Shown here: positions 26,236 through 34,608 of the stretch, piece after piece
Layout of the letters: each line of letters starts with the position of its first letter
How positions within the stretch are numbered: position 1 is the first letter of the stretch
NCBI GenBank assembly: GCA_038526915.1
Contig: JBCBGF010000010.1
Span: 1 to 64,000 of the forward strand
Direction of reading: 5' to 3'
Length of the DNA: 64,000 nucleotides
Source of the DNA: JBCBGF01 sp038526915
Lineage (GTDB): Bacteria > Pseudomonadota > Alphaproteobacteria > Rhodobacterales > Rhodobacteraceae
The notes under the pieces: model-generated
Told to the model about the DNA's origin: nothing
The model's input: only the letters and a program-made list of their open reading frames with translations
Databases searched by the model: none
Translations under genes and position numbers: made by a program

Positions 26236-26784
26236 ATGCGTGTGTTGTTCAAGCTCTGGCGAACCTTCCGGGCCAATCGGCGCGGCACCTCGACCATCGA
26301 GTTCGTGCTGATCTTCCCGGGCTTCCTAGCCATTCTTCTGACGGGCTATGAGTCTGGCATGATGATGGTGCGCAACGTTCTGCTTGAACGTGGTGTGGAC
26401 CTGGCCGTGCGTGACTTGCGCCTGGGCACCCCCACCCCGCCCACGTTTGAGGAACTGCGGGCCACGATCTGCCGCGAGTCGATGCTGATCCAGCCCGAGG
26501 ATTGCGACGATACGATCCAGGTTCAGCTCGAGCCGGTGGATATGGCCAGCTGGGCCACGTTCGACACACCGGCGCGTTGCATCGACCAGGCAGCGGATAT
26601 CGAACCGATCGACGACACCACTTATCTGGGCGGCGGCAACAACCAATTGATGCTGGTGCGGGTCTGTTCGCTCTATCGTCCGATGTTCGCACCCACCGGC
26701 TGGGGCATGCAGATGCCCAATGATGGTCAGGGCAACTATGCGCTGGTCGTCACCACGGCCTTCGTGAACGAACCGACGCGGTAA
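26236..26784 (+). CDS. TadE-like pseudopilin
   Basis: 182 residues. R-G-T-S-T-I-E-F-V-L-I-F-P-G-F (about 17-31) is the TadE prepilin-like segment with the conserved glutamate, followed by a transmembrane helix and a soluble Cys-containing domain. Follows the vWA gene by 22 bases and precedes another TadE-like gene by 10, so all three form one operon. Minor component or assembly factor of Tad pili is the likely role. Confidence 0.8.
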   Translation: MRVLFKLWRTFRANRRGTSTIEFVLIFPGFLAILLTGYESGMMMVRNVLLERGVDLAVRDLRLGTPTPPTFEELRATICRESMLIQPEDCDDTIQVQLEPVDMASWATFDTPARCIDQAADIEPIDDTTYLGGGNNQLMLVRVCSLYRPMFAPTGWGMQMPNDGQGNYALVVTTAFVNEPTR

Positions 26785-26794
26785 GGGGGCAGCC

Positions 26795-27361
26795 ATGCGC
26801 AGTCATATCCGCGAAAGGGCCTTTGCCCGCTCCGAAGACGGCACTTTGTCCGTCGAAGCGATGATCGTGCTGCCAATGCTGCTGTGGGCCCTGGGCGCGA
26901 TGTTCATCTATTGGGATGCCTTCAAGGCGCAGAACATCAACATCAAGGCCACCTATACGCTGGCCGACCTCGTCTCGCGCGAGTCAAACCCCGTGACGCC
27001 CGCCTATATCGACGGGATGAACAACATCTATAACTTCCTCATCAAGTCGGATTTCGGCAACGATATCCGTGTGACCGTTGTGGACTTCAGCCAAGACGAG
27101 GAAGACGATCCCATCGAGATGAACCTGCGCTGGTCCGAGGCCACGGGTGAGTTTGGCGATCACACCAATATCGAAGACATCCGCGACCAGCTGCCGACCC
27201 TGAACCCCGGCGACTCGCTCATCATGGTGGAAACCTGGATGACATGGCGTCCGCCGATCGGGATGGACATCTTCGCACCGACGTTGGACGAGATGAACTT
27301 TACCAACATGGTGTTCACCAGCCCACGGTTTGTACCGCAAGTGGTGTGTAACGGCTGCTGA
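26795..27361 (+). CDS. TadE/TadF-like pseudopilin
   Basis: 188 residues. S-E-D-G-T-L-S-V-E-A-M-I-V-L-P-M-L-L-W-A (about 13-32) has the conserved Glu five residues after the Gly and leads into a transmembrane helix; the rest is soluble and ends V-V-C-N-G-C. Third gene of the TadG-TadE-TadE set. The ATPase, prepilin peptidase and secretin genes of the system are not in the window. Confidence 0.75.
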   Translation: MRSHIRERAFARSEDGTLSVEAMIVLPMLLWALGAMFIYWDAFKAQNINIKATYTLADLVSRESNPVTPAYIDGMNNIYNFLIKSDFGNDIRVTVVDFSQDEEDDPIEMNLRWSEATGEFGDHTNIEDIRDQLPTLNPGDSLIMVETWMTWRPPIGMDIFAPTLDEMNFTNMVFTSPRFVPQVVCNGC

Positions 27362-27397
27362 CACCTAATGCGGGCACAATAGGTGCGGGCTGCGGGA

Positions 27398-27874
27398 CTA
27401 TGCCCCGTCTCGCTCGGCAACCAGAGCGGCCAGCATTTCGGCCATGAACTTGCCCTCGCCCGCCGGTGTGACGCCGCCCACCCCCACATAGCGCCCCACG
27501 CGCCACCACAGCCCCGGTGCCCAGTGCCGGGGCAGCGGTGTGTTGAGCCGCACCAAAAATCCCTGCGACGGTTTGAAGGCAAACGCCCCACGATCGATCC
27601 CGGCGATATCATCGACCCGGGCGATCAGGTGGCCCGCGCTGTCGCGCAATTCCTCGCGGGTCAGGATGATGTGGTGGGTGGTCGCCTTATAGAGGCCCAG
27701 TGCGCCCCACGCCAGAAAACCGCCCGCCGCAAGGATCAGGAACTTGATCAGCGCATGGTCCATCGACACCACCAGGCCGACCGAGATCACCAAGGCCCCC
27801 AGCGCCCCCTGGATCGCGATCCCGAACCATCTGCGGGCAGGCCGGGGGTGAATTGTCGCCAGGATATCGCTCAT
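27398..27874 (-). CDS. Hypothetical two-span membrane protein
   Basis: 158 residues from M-S-D-I-L-A-T-I-H-P. Two hydrophobic segments lie near 22-42 and 46-62, then a cytoplasmic part with H-H-I-I-L-T-R-E-E-L-R-D that resembles a bacterial PH-type domain, but not clearly. It shares a strand with the upstream DUF3572 gene (64-base gap). Function not recognised. Confidence 0.6.
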   Translation of the reverse strand: MSDILATIHPRPARRWFGIAIQGALGALVISVGLVVSMDHALIKFLILAAGGFLAWGALGLYKATTHHIILTREELRDSAGHLIARVDDIAGIDRGAFAFKPSQGFLVRLNTPLPRHWAPGLWWRVGRYVGVGGVTPAGEGKFMAEMLAALVAERDGA

Positions 27875-27938
27875 CGGGGCCCCTGCGCTCGTACGTCGCA
27901 GGACCTGATATCCCAGCCATCCTGGTTTGACGAGGCCG

Positions 27939-28229
27939 CTATGTCCAATGCCGATCCGCCCCGCCGGGCAAGGCCTGCCGCGCTTGCATCGGCGCGTCAT
28001 AGGCCAGCGCCTGTGTGTCGCAAAACGCCGTGACCCAGGCATCGTCCATCATCAGGAAATCCAGGACTGAGCCCAGAAACTCAGGCTCCGCCGCCCGATC
28101 GCGCAGATCACTGATCGATGCCCCCGTCGCCCCCAGAAACACGGGCAACAGCTCATCATGGCCGGCAAGCCACGCCAAAGCGCGTAGGGCCAGGGTTTCG
28201 GCAGCATCTGGTGTCACGGGGGGAACCAC
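27939..28229 (-). CDS. DUF3572 family protein
   Basis: About 96 residues. A-E-T-L-A-L-R-A-L-A-W-L-A, then F-L-G-A-T-G-A-S-I-S-D-L-R-D-R-A, F-L-G-S-V-L-D-F-L-M-M-D-D and V-x-A-F-C are the family's conserved blocks. The GTG at 28229 is taken as start because homologues begin just before this helix. No good ribosome binding site is seen, so the start is uncertain. Divergent from the diguanylate cyclase gene. Function unknown. Confidence 0.7.
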   Translation of the reverse strand: MVPPVTPDAAETLALRALAWLAGHDELLPVFLGATGASISDLRDRAAEPEFLGSVLDFLMMDDAWVTAFCDTQALAYDAPMQARQALPGGADRHWT

Positions 28230-28314
28230 TTTCAACGACGGGAAAGGGTTTGTTAACCAAAACCCGCCATAGCTCAAGCCCAACCAATCAGAGCAAAAAA
28301 GGTGAGAGGTTTCG

Positions 28315-29676
28315 ATGCCAGGACATGTTTTGGTCGCCGATGGGGCCCTCACCTCGCGCATTTTACTCAAAGCCATCCTGACCGAGGCGCATTACGAGGT
28401 CAGCCTCGTCTGCGACAGCGCGTCGGCCAACGGCGTTCTGCGCCACCACCGCCCAAATGTCGTGATCCTTGGGGAAACCCTAGCCGATGGTCCCGGCACC
28501 GTTGTCCTGGAGCGCCTCCGCGCCCGGGTGGAGACGCGTGCCACACCGGTGATCATGCTGTCGGACCATGCCGATGCAGAAGCCCGCATCGCCGCGCTCA
28601 GCGCCGGCGCGGATGAGATGATGGCCAAACCGATCAGCGAAGCGACCTTGCTCGCCCGGCTGCGCAGCCTGATGCGCGCCTATGAAACCGAAACCGCGCT
28701 TGATGAACGCGAAGGCGCGGTCCACGACATGGGCTTTTCCGAAGCCCGGCCCGCCTTCACCCCCGCCGCCTCAGTAATTATCGCAGGATGCGATAGCGCG
28801 GCGTCGACCCAATGGGCCGCTGATCTCCGCCCGCATCTGGCCGATCCAATCACGTCCCTGCCGCCAGACACGGTTCTATCCAGCCGGGCCGCGGATCTCT
28901 ACGTCATTGGGGCCTCGCAAAACCCCGAAGCGGGCCTGCGCCTTTTGGCCGAACTGCGCGCCCGGGCCGAGACGCGCTATGCCGCGATCGTGCTGGTCCA
29001 TCACATCGAAGACACGGAGACGGCAGTGAACGCCCTGGATCTGGGGGCAAGCGATCTGATTGCGGGCGGGTTTGACCCCGCAGAAATGGCGCTTCGCCTG
29101 AAAATCCAGCTCCACCGCAAACACAGCGCCGATCGCCTGCGCGCCTCTGTCGAAGACAGGCTGCGGTTGGCGGTGATCGATCCGCTGACCGGGCTGTTCA
29201 ATCGCCGCTACGCCGATGCCCATGCCGAACGCATTGCCCGCCGCGCCGACGATAGCGGGCAGCCCTATGCCGTGATCATCGCCGACATAGACCGGTTCAA
29301 GCAGGTCAACGACCAGTACGGCCACAGCGCAGGCGACACGGTTCTGATTGAGGTGGCCCAGCGTCTGAAAAACAACCTGCGCCCCACCGATATGGTGGCA
29401 CGCTTGGGCGGAGAAGAGTTCCTGATCATCATGCCCGAGGTTACCACCGAAAGCGCGCTCGCTGCCGCCAAGCGGCTCTGCGCGCGGGTCCGCGCGGGCG
29501 GCATCCGCATACCGGCGGTACCCACGGCGCTTGGCATCACAGTCTCGTTGGGCCTGGCCATGGGCATGCCGGGCGAAAGCTTTGAACAAGTCATCGCCAA
29601 GGCCGATGGCGCCCTCTATGACGCCAAGGAAGCCGGGCGGGATACCGTCACCATCTGCGCCCCGTGCGCGGCCTGA
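28315..29676 (+). CDS. pleD: PleD-like diguanylate cyclase with degenerate receiver
   Basis: 453 residues: receiver 1-120, second receiver-like domain about 150-270, GGDEF domain about 280-445. The active-site loop is G365-G-E-E-F369, and the inhibitory I-site R356-x-x-D359 is five residues before it, so cyclic-di-GMP synthesis with product inhibition is expected. In the first receiver the phospho-acceptor position (Asp53 in Caulobacter PleD) is G53 (V-V-I-L-G-E-T-L), although the late K-P motif remains. The protein therefore cannot be activated by ordinary phosphorylation of that domain. GAGAGG precedes the start. Confidence 0.9.
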   Translation: MPGHVLVADGALTSRILLKAILTEAHYEVSLVCDSASANGVLRHHRPNVVILGETLADGPGTVVLERLRARVETRATPVIMLSDHADAEARIAALSAGADEMMAKPISEATLLARLRSLMRAYETETALDEREGAVHDMGFSEARPAFTPAASVIIAGCDSAASTQWAADLRPHLADPITSLPPDTVLSSRAADLYVIGASQNPEAGLRLLAELRARAETRYAAIVLVHHIEDTETAVNALDLGASDLIAGGFDPAEMALRLKIQLHRKHSADRLRASVEDRLRLAVIDPLTGLFNRRYADAHAERIARRADDSGQPYAVIIADIDRFKQVNDQYGHSAGDTVLIEVAQRLKNNLRPTDMVARLGGEEFLIIMPEVTTESALAAAKRLCARVRAGGIRIPAVPTALGITVSLGLAMGMPGESFEQVIAKADGALYDAKEAGRDTVTICAPCAA

Positions 29677-29688
29677 GCCCTTTGGGCA

Positions 29689-29707
29689 TTTCCGGCTCAG
29701 CCGGAAA
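29689..29707. terminator. Bidirectional hairpin between convergent genes
   Basis: TTTCCGGCT and AGCCGGAAA form a perfect 9-bp stem with a single-base centre. It lies between the stop of the diguanylate cyclase (29676) and the stop of the opposing sensor gene (29717). Position and symmetry suggest it terminates both. Confidence 0.65.
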
Positions 29708-29716
29708 CGCTTTAGG

Positions 29717-30226
29717 TCAGCGTTTGGCCCCCCGCCGCAAGGATTTGTCCAGACGATCGGCATAGGCCTGCCGCTCCTCCGGGGTCATCGCGGATAGATG
29801 CTCCAGAAGCAACCGTTCCCCGATCGCCTGCCGCTGCGCGCCGATCTGGCGCTGTTCGCCCAGCAGCGCTGCCACCACATCCGGCTCAAACGGCTCGGCC
29901 CGCAGCGCCGTCAAAAGCGCCTCAAACCGCGCGCGCAATTCTTCACGGTTCTGACGCAAGGATGCCGCTTCACCGCGCATCGACCGCGTCAATCCACGCC
30001 GATCCTCCGGCTCAAGCGCCACGACAAACGGCACAGGCCCCAGATCGCGCAGCGCCCCAAGCGTCCGCGTCCCATCATTGCGGCCATCGCGGGTGGCCAG
30101 GGCACCGGCGATAACCCCGACAATCAACAGATTCAGCGCCAGAGACACCGCAAGCGTGATCCGCATCCAAAGCGGGCTCCGTGACGGCCCCGGCGGCGTG
30201 GGTGTCGAACGCGGCAGATCCGTCAT
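29717..30226 (-). CDS. Periplasmic Spy/CnrX-like heavy-metal-sensor family protein
   Basis: 169 residues. A Pro-rich cytoplasmic N-terminus, one transmembrane helix (about 32-53), then an Arg/Glu-rich helical periplasmic domain containing L-R-Q-N-R-E-E-L-R-A-R-F and L-S-A-M-T-P-E-E-R-Q-A-Y-A, the pattern of the periplasmic heavy-metal sensor/Spy-CpxP group. Last gene of the sigma-factor operon, 4 bases from the anti-sigma-like gene. It may sense a periplasmic signal for the ECF sigma factor. Confidence 0.7.
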   Translation of the reverse strand: MTDLPRSTPTPPGPSRSPLWMRITLAVSLALNLLIVGVIAGALATRDGRNDGTRTLGALRDLGPVPFVVALEPEDRRGLTRSMRGEAASLRQNREELRARFEALLTALRAEPFEPDVVAALLGEQRQIGAQRQAIGERLLLEHLSAMTPEERQAYADRLDKSLRRGAKR

Positions 30227-30230
30227 GCCC

Positions 30231-30566
30231 CTATCCTTCCACCAGCAAATCCGTGCCATAGCCCGGCAGCAGATCGTTCAAATCATAGCCCGAGCCACCC
30301 ACCAGCGTGCCCGTGACATCGGGCAACGCAACCCCGATCCAGACGCCGGCTGCCGTCGCAGTGGCCAGCCCCGCAAGGGTCGGCCACCCGCCCAGCCCGT
30401 TCAGAATGGCGCGCAGGCGGCCCTGCTGGCGGGGGGCCGGCACCGCACGCGCAGCCGTTTCCGCTTCCGCATCCGCCAGGACCCGCGCGAGAAACGCAGG
30501 CTCCGGCGCCGGTCGCTCGGCCCGGCCCGCTTCAAAAAAATCGTCCAGTGGATCCCGTTCACTCAT
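30231..30566 (-). CDS. Probable anti-sigma factor (small membrane protein)
   Basis: 111 residues. A soluble acidic N-terminus (D-P-L-D-D-F-F-E-A-G-R), then one hydrophobic segment (about 59-80) and a short periplasmic tail. It overlaps the sigma-factor gene by 8 bases, the classic arrangement for an ECF sigma and its anti-sigma. No ZAS zinc motif is seen, so the assignment rests mainly on context. Confidence 0.6.
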   Translation of the reverse strand: MSERDPLDDFFEAGRAERPAPEPAFLARVLADAEAETAARAVPAPRQQGRLRAILNGLGGWPTLAGLATATAAGVWIGVALPDVTGTLVGGSGYDLNDLLPGYGTDLLVEG

Positions 30567-31146
30567 CGCTATATCCCAACTCCTCGCGCCGCCCAGCCAA
30601 GATGCCGCGCAGCGCCCGTTTCCCGCGGGCGGTCAGACTTTCCACCGCCTCGACCCCGATGTCCATTGCCGCGGCAATCTCGGGGTTGGACAACCCTTCC
30701 AGGTGGCGCAAGATCACCGCCTGCCTCTGCCGCTCGGGCAGTTGCGCCAACGCCTCTTGCAGCGCCGTCGCCCGATCCGCCGCGACCATCGTCGCCTCGA
30801 CGCTGGGCTGGCCATCCTCGGGCTCGGCCACCGCATCGATATCCACCGACCGCCCTGATTTGCGAAGCCGGTCGGTGCAAAGGTTCACCGTCACCCTGTA
30901 AAGCCAGGTGGACACCTGCGCCTCGCCCTGACGCCAATCGGGCGCGATCTTCCACAGGCGCAGCATCGCCTCTTGCACCACGTCCTCGGCCTCGGCCCGA
31001 TCCGACAGGACGCGCGCGGCATAGCCAAAGATCCGCGGTGCCAGCCGCAGCGTCAACGCCTGCGCGGCTGCCCGGTCGCCGTTGCCGTAAGCAACAAGCA
31101 AAGCCTCGTCCGAGACCTCGGTCATAGCGTCGAAGGGCATTGTCAT
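30559..31146 (-). CDS. ECF-type RNA polymerase sigma factor
   Basis: 195 residues. Region 2 includes A-E-D-V-V-Q-E-A-M-L-R-L-W-K (about 52-65) and T-W-L-Y-R-V-T-V-N-L-C; region 4 has L-P-E-R-Q-R-Q-A-V-I-L-R-H-L-E-G and the helix-turn-helix N-P-E-I-A-A-A-M-D-I-G-V-E-A-V. Other in-frame Met codons exist near the start. Operon order: EF-hand protein, sigma factor, anti-sigma-like protein, periplasmic sensor. Confidence 0.9.
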   Translation of the reverse strand: MTMPFDAMTEVSDEALLVAYGNGDRAAAQALTLRLAPRIFGYAARVLSDRAEAEDVVQEAMLRLWKIAPDWRQGEAQVSTWLYRVTVNLCTDRLRKSGRSVDIDAVAEPEDGQPSVEATMVAADRATALQEALAQLPERQRQAVILRHLEGLSNPEIAAAMDIGVEAVESLTARGKRALRGILAGRREELGYSDE

Positions 31147-31226
31147 GGTCCCTCAGGCGTATCCCGTCACCGGCGCCGCAGCAATGTCCGGGGGCCCGGC
31201 AGGCCCCCGGCTGCTACCGCACGACC

Positions 31227-31709
31227 CTAGCGGTTGCGGTCACCGCCATGGCGGCCAAACCGTTCACGCAAACCGGCCCGGCGTTCTTGTGCCGCCTCGA
31301 ACTCTTCAGCCGACACCGCACCATCACCATCGGTATCGAGCCGCTCGATCATCCGACCGGCCCGATCACCGCCGCGGCCCTGCTCGATCACATCGCGCGA
31401 CAGTACGCCGTCGCCATCCGCATCAAGCCGCGCAAACATCGCCGCCGCCCGTTCACCGGCCTGTGCCGATGCCCGCGCCATGAACTCTTCTTCGGTCACC
31501 GACCCGTCGCCATCGGCGTCGAACTCGGCAAACCGCTCATTGCGCAGCGTATCCAGATCGGCCTGGGTCACCTGCCCGTCGCCATCAGCATCGAGCATCT
31601 CAAACGACGCCCGCTCACCGCCTTTTCCGCGCGCCTCGGCCATCGGTGCAAACAAGGCCGCGGCCCCAACCGATGCGACCAGCACCGCAAAAATTCCCAG
31701 CTTTTTCAT
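31227..31709 (-). CDS. Exported EF-hand calcium-binding protein
   Basis: 160 residues. Signal peptide with cleavage near A-E-A (about residue 26), then four EF-hand loops starting at D40, D64, D96 and D125. Loops 1, 2 and 4 have an acidic residue at position 12. In loop 3 that position is V107, so it may bind calcium poorly. C-terminal tail Arg/Gly-rich. It begins 80 bases upstream of the ECF sigma gene on the same strand and is probably cotranscribed, suggesting a calcium- or envelope-linked signal. Confidence 0.85.
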   Translation of the reverse strand: MKKLGIFAVLVASVGAAALFAPMAEARGKGGERASFEMLDADGDGQVTQADLDTLRNERFAEFDADGDGSVTEEEFMARASAQAGERAAAMFARLDADGDGVLSRDVIEQGRGGDRAGRMIERLDTDGDGAVSAEEFEAAQERRAGLRERFGRHGGDRNR

Positions 31710-31916
31710 ATCTTAACTCCTCGATATCGGGCGTCTTGCCCATCTTGCGAGACCTGTTTGGCCTGCATTCTGAGCATCAAACGCCCCCCGCGCCGCATTC
31801 CGTCGCAATTTGCCAACTTTTTTCGCGACATCCCGACGCAAGGACATTCTGCGGGGTTACGCTGCACTGCCGCATGGACAACTGTAAACGTGAGCAGACA
31901 CATCAGGATTAGACAG

Positions 31917-32348
31917 ATGTTTGACGGAACGCCCGAACACCTTCCGGTCGTCGACGCGCCTACTACAGACGATCCGGTCGATGACCAGGGGCGCGCGCTG
32001 CGCCCCGCGCTCTGGCACGGCTGGCGGCGGCGCTGCCCCGATTGTGGGGCGGGTCCGATGATGAACGGCTACCTGACCGTGCGTGACACCTGCCCGGTCT
32101 GCGGCACGGAGCTGCACCACCACCGCGCCGACGATGGGCCGGCCTATCTGACCATTCTGATCGTGGGCCATCTCATGGCCCCTGCCCTGATGTGGGCCTT
32201 TGTGACCTTCCGCCCCGACCCAATGATCCTGGCCACGGTCTTCACCGTCGCCTGCACAGCCCTGTCGCTGTACCTGCTGCCACGGCTAAAGGGGTTGATC
32301 GTGGGCTTCCAATGGGCCAAGCGGATGCATGGCTTCGGCAAACGCTGA
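31917..32348 (+). CDS. DUF983 family membrane protein
   Basis: 143 residues. R-R-C-P-D-C-G-A-G near 38-46 and D-T-C-P-V-C-G near 57-63 form a zinc-ribbon-like Cys4 set, followed by A-D-D-G-P-A-Y and two transmembrane helices (about 75-115), then L-K-G. This is the DUF983 pattern. Function unknown. Its end overlaps the Nudix gene by 20 bases. Confidence 0.85.
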   Translation: MFDGTPEHLPVVDAPTTDDPVDDQGRALRPALWHGWRRRCPDCGAGPMMNGYLTVRDTCPVCGTELHHHRADDGPAYLTILIVGHLMAPALMWAFVTFRPDPMILATVFTVACTALSLYLLPRLKGLIVGFQWAKRMHGFGKR

Positions 32349-33024
32349 CATCCAAGACAAAACCGCGATGCGGCACGCGGCCACGGTGATCCTGGTCCGT
32401 GACGCAGGCACCGCCCCCCGTGTGCTGATGGGTCAACGCGGTGCGGGGGCGGCGTTCATGCCGAACAAATTCGTCTTCCCCGGCGGCGCGGTGGATACGG
32501 GCGACGCCCACATCCCGCTCGCCCGCCCCCTCGCCCGCCAGTGTCACGATCGTCTGACAGATCACGCCACAACGCCCCCCGCCAACGCGCTCGCCGCCGC
32601 CGCAATCCGCGAGTTGTGGGAGGAGGCGGGTCTTGCCATGGGTGTCCCCGGCCCTTGGTCCGAACCACCCGCCGACTGGGCCAGCTTCGCCGCGCGCGGC
32701 CTCTGCCCCGATGCCGCGGGCCTCAGCTTTGTGTTTCGCGCGATCACCCCACCGGGCCGCCCGCGCCGGTTCGACGCGCGGTTCTTTCTGGCCGATGCCG
32801 CGCATATCGCCGGTGATCTCGATGATTTCAGCCAGGCCTGCGAGGAACTCAGCCACCTGCAATGGGTGCCCCTGGCTGAGGCGCGCGGCTTTGATCTGCC
32901 CTTTATCACCGAGGTCGTCCTGGCCGAAGTCGCGGCCCGCCTGCCCGATCTGGGCCCGCCGCCATCGGTGCCATTTTTCAAGAATGACGACGAAGAAAGC
33001 CTGTTCCTGCGCCTGCGCGGCTAA
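32329..33024 (+). CDS. Nudix hydrolase with split Nudix box
   Basis: 231 residues. The leading P51-G-G-A of the Nudix box is separated from R94-E-L-W-E-E-A-G101 by about 35 extra residues, as in the NUDT7/NUDT19-like subgroup rather than the compact MutT type. It should cleave a nucleoside diphosphate-linked substrate, possibly a CoA derivative. The ATG at 32329 overlaps the DUF983 gene; a later start at Met14 is possible. It overlaps the convergent transporter gene by 4 bases. Confidence 0.8.
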   Translation: MASANADIQDKTAMRHAATVILVRDAGTAPRVLMGQRGAGAAFMPNKFVFPGGAVDTGDAHIPLARPLARQCHDRLTDHATTPPANALAAAAIRELWEEAGLAMGVPGPWSEPPADWASFAARGLCPDAAGLSFVFRAITPPGRPRRFDARFFLADAAHIAGDLDDFSQACEELSHLQWVPLAEARGFDLPFITEVVLAEVAARLPDLGPPPSVPFFKNDDEESLFLRLRG

Positions 33025-33923
33025 GCCACCATCACCAGAACAACAATCGACACCGTCAGGATTGCCATCCCCGCATATTCCCGCCGCACGATCCGTTCGC
33101 CAAAGACCAGAACCGACGCGAGGACGGAAAAGATCAGCTCGATCTGGCCCAGCGCAAACACGTAAGCTGCGTTTTGCAGCGCGAAGGCCGAAAACCAGCA
33201 AAAACTGCCCCCCATCGACAACAGCCCCGTGGGCAACCCCACCCGCCACGCACGACACACCGCCGTCACCTGCCCCGGCTCGCGCCACAAAAGCCAGGCC
33301 CCCAGCGCCAGCGTTTGGGCCGCCGTCACTACCGCAAGCGTCGCACCCGCATTCATCGCGGTCGACGGGCCGTCCATCGCGAGAACTGCCCCACGATAGC
33401 CCACCGCCGAGATCGCGAAGAACACACCCGACAAAAGGCCCAGCGCCACGGCGCGGTTCAAAACGCGCGTCAGGATCGGCCCCGCGGCCTCAGGCGGATC
33501 GGAAAGCCACAACACCCCCAGAAACCCAAGCGCAATTGCCCCCGCGCCTGCCCAGGAGACACTGTCCCCCAGCACCAAAAACCCCACCAGCGCCGTCAGC
33601 ATCACCTCAGTTTTCTTGAAACTGATCCCCACCGCGAAATTGCGATGGGCGAAAATCGCGACCACGCACATGGTGGCTAGGATCTGCGCCGCGCCGCCGA
33701 TCATCGCATAGGGCCAGAACCCCCGCCCCGGTGACGGCAGCCCGACATCACCTGCGCCCGCGAAGGCTAGCACCAGCAGCGCCACCAACGGCGCGGCGTA
33801 TAAAAACCGCACCAGTGTCGCGCCCCCTGTCGACAGGGTCGTCGCCTTCAGATGCTTCTGTGCCATGAACCGCAGCGTCTGAAACGCGGCGGCCGCAATG
33901 GTCAGGGGGATCCATAACTCCAT
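33021..33923 (-). CDS. EamA/DMT-family transporter
   Basis: 300 residues with about ten hydrophobic segments arranged as two EamA repeats; the second ends with I-E-L-I-F-S-V-L-A-S-V-L-V-F-G-E, a strong family signature. An inner-membrane exporter of small metabolites is likely; the substrate is unknown. Start at M-E-L-W-I-P, 17 residues into the longer open frame, because the hydrophobic part begins there. Confidence 0.85.
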   Translation of the reverse strand: MELWIPLTIAAAAFQTLRFMAQKHLKATTLSTGGATLVRFLYAAPLVALLVLAFAGAGDVGLPSPGRGFWPYAMIGGAAQILATMCVVAIFAHRNFAVGISFKKTEVMLTALVGFLVLGDSVSWAGAGAIALGFLGVLWLSDPPEAAGPILTRVLNRAVALGLLSGVFFAISAVGYRGAVLAMDGPSTAMNAGATLAVVTAAQTLALGAWLLWREPGQVTAVCRAWRVGLPTGLLSMGGSFCWFSAFALQNAAYVFALGQIELIFSVLASVLVFGERIVRREYAGMAILTVSIVVLVMVA

Positions 33924-34095
33924 GGGGCTCTCGTGCCACGCATACGCCGCCTGCACCAGCGCTGTGCGCCACACTGGCCCTCACGCGATTGTGGGCGGTC
34001 CCAGCAGCACCACCGCGCCCCCTGCCCTTGGGATACACCCGAAAACGCCTTATCTTTTCTTCAAAGCCGAAACCGCCCGCCGCAGGAGGCCGCCC

Positions 34096-34584
34096 ATGAC
34101 CAAGCCCACCCTCACCCGCCGCACCGTTCTGACCAGCACCGGCGCCATCGTCGCCACCGCCGCCGCCGGGCGCCTTGCCCCCGCCCGCGCGCAGGGTCTG
34201 GCGCCCACCCCCACAATGCGCGGCGGAGCCAACAACTACCGCCCCGGGGCGCCCATCGTCGAACGGATCGGCGGCGGCGGCTTCATGATGTCAGGCACGG
34301 TCCGTCGCGCCGGTGACGGCGCGCCGCTGGCCGGACAGCGCATTCAGATCTGGGCGCATACGACCGAGGGGCATGAACGCGACTGGCACAGCCACGGCGC
34401 AACACTCACCGATGAAAACGGCGTTTACCGGATGGACATGCCCCAAATCGTTCCCGCCTTCGGCCAAGCCCACGGACACCTGGCCTATGACAGCGGTGAG
34501 TTCCAGACGGTCTTCCTGCGCCCCCTGATGGCCAGTTCCAGTGACACACGCCTTGAGGCGCATTTCGTCCTGCAGCCGCTCTGA
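34096..34584 (+). CDS. Tat-exported intradiol-dioxygenase-like protein
   Basis: 162 residues. AGGAGG precedes the start. The N-terminus T-R-R-T-V-L-T followed by a hydrophobic stretch to A-R-A is a twin-arginine signal. The mature part resembles the protocatechuate/intradiol dioxygenase fold: L-A-G-Q-R-I-Q-I-W near 75-83, G-V-Y-R-M-D near 110-115, and A-H-G-H-L-A-Y near 125-131 in place of the H-x-H iron ligands. It is shorter than catalytic enzymes, so whether it is active is open. It is followed by a ferric-reductase-like membrane protein. Confidence 0.7.
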   Translation: MTKPTLTRRTVLTSTGAIVATAAAGRLAPARAQGLAPTPTMRGGANNYRPGAPIVERIGGGGFMMSGTVRRAGDGAPLAGQRIQIWAHTTEGHERDWHSHGATLTDENGVYRMDMPQIVPAFGQAHGHLAYDSGEFQTVFLRPLMASSSDTRLEAHFVLQPL

Positions 34585-34608
34585 TCCCGGCGCGGGGCTT
34601 CACGACCG

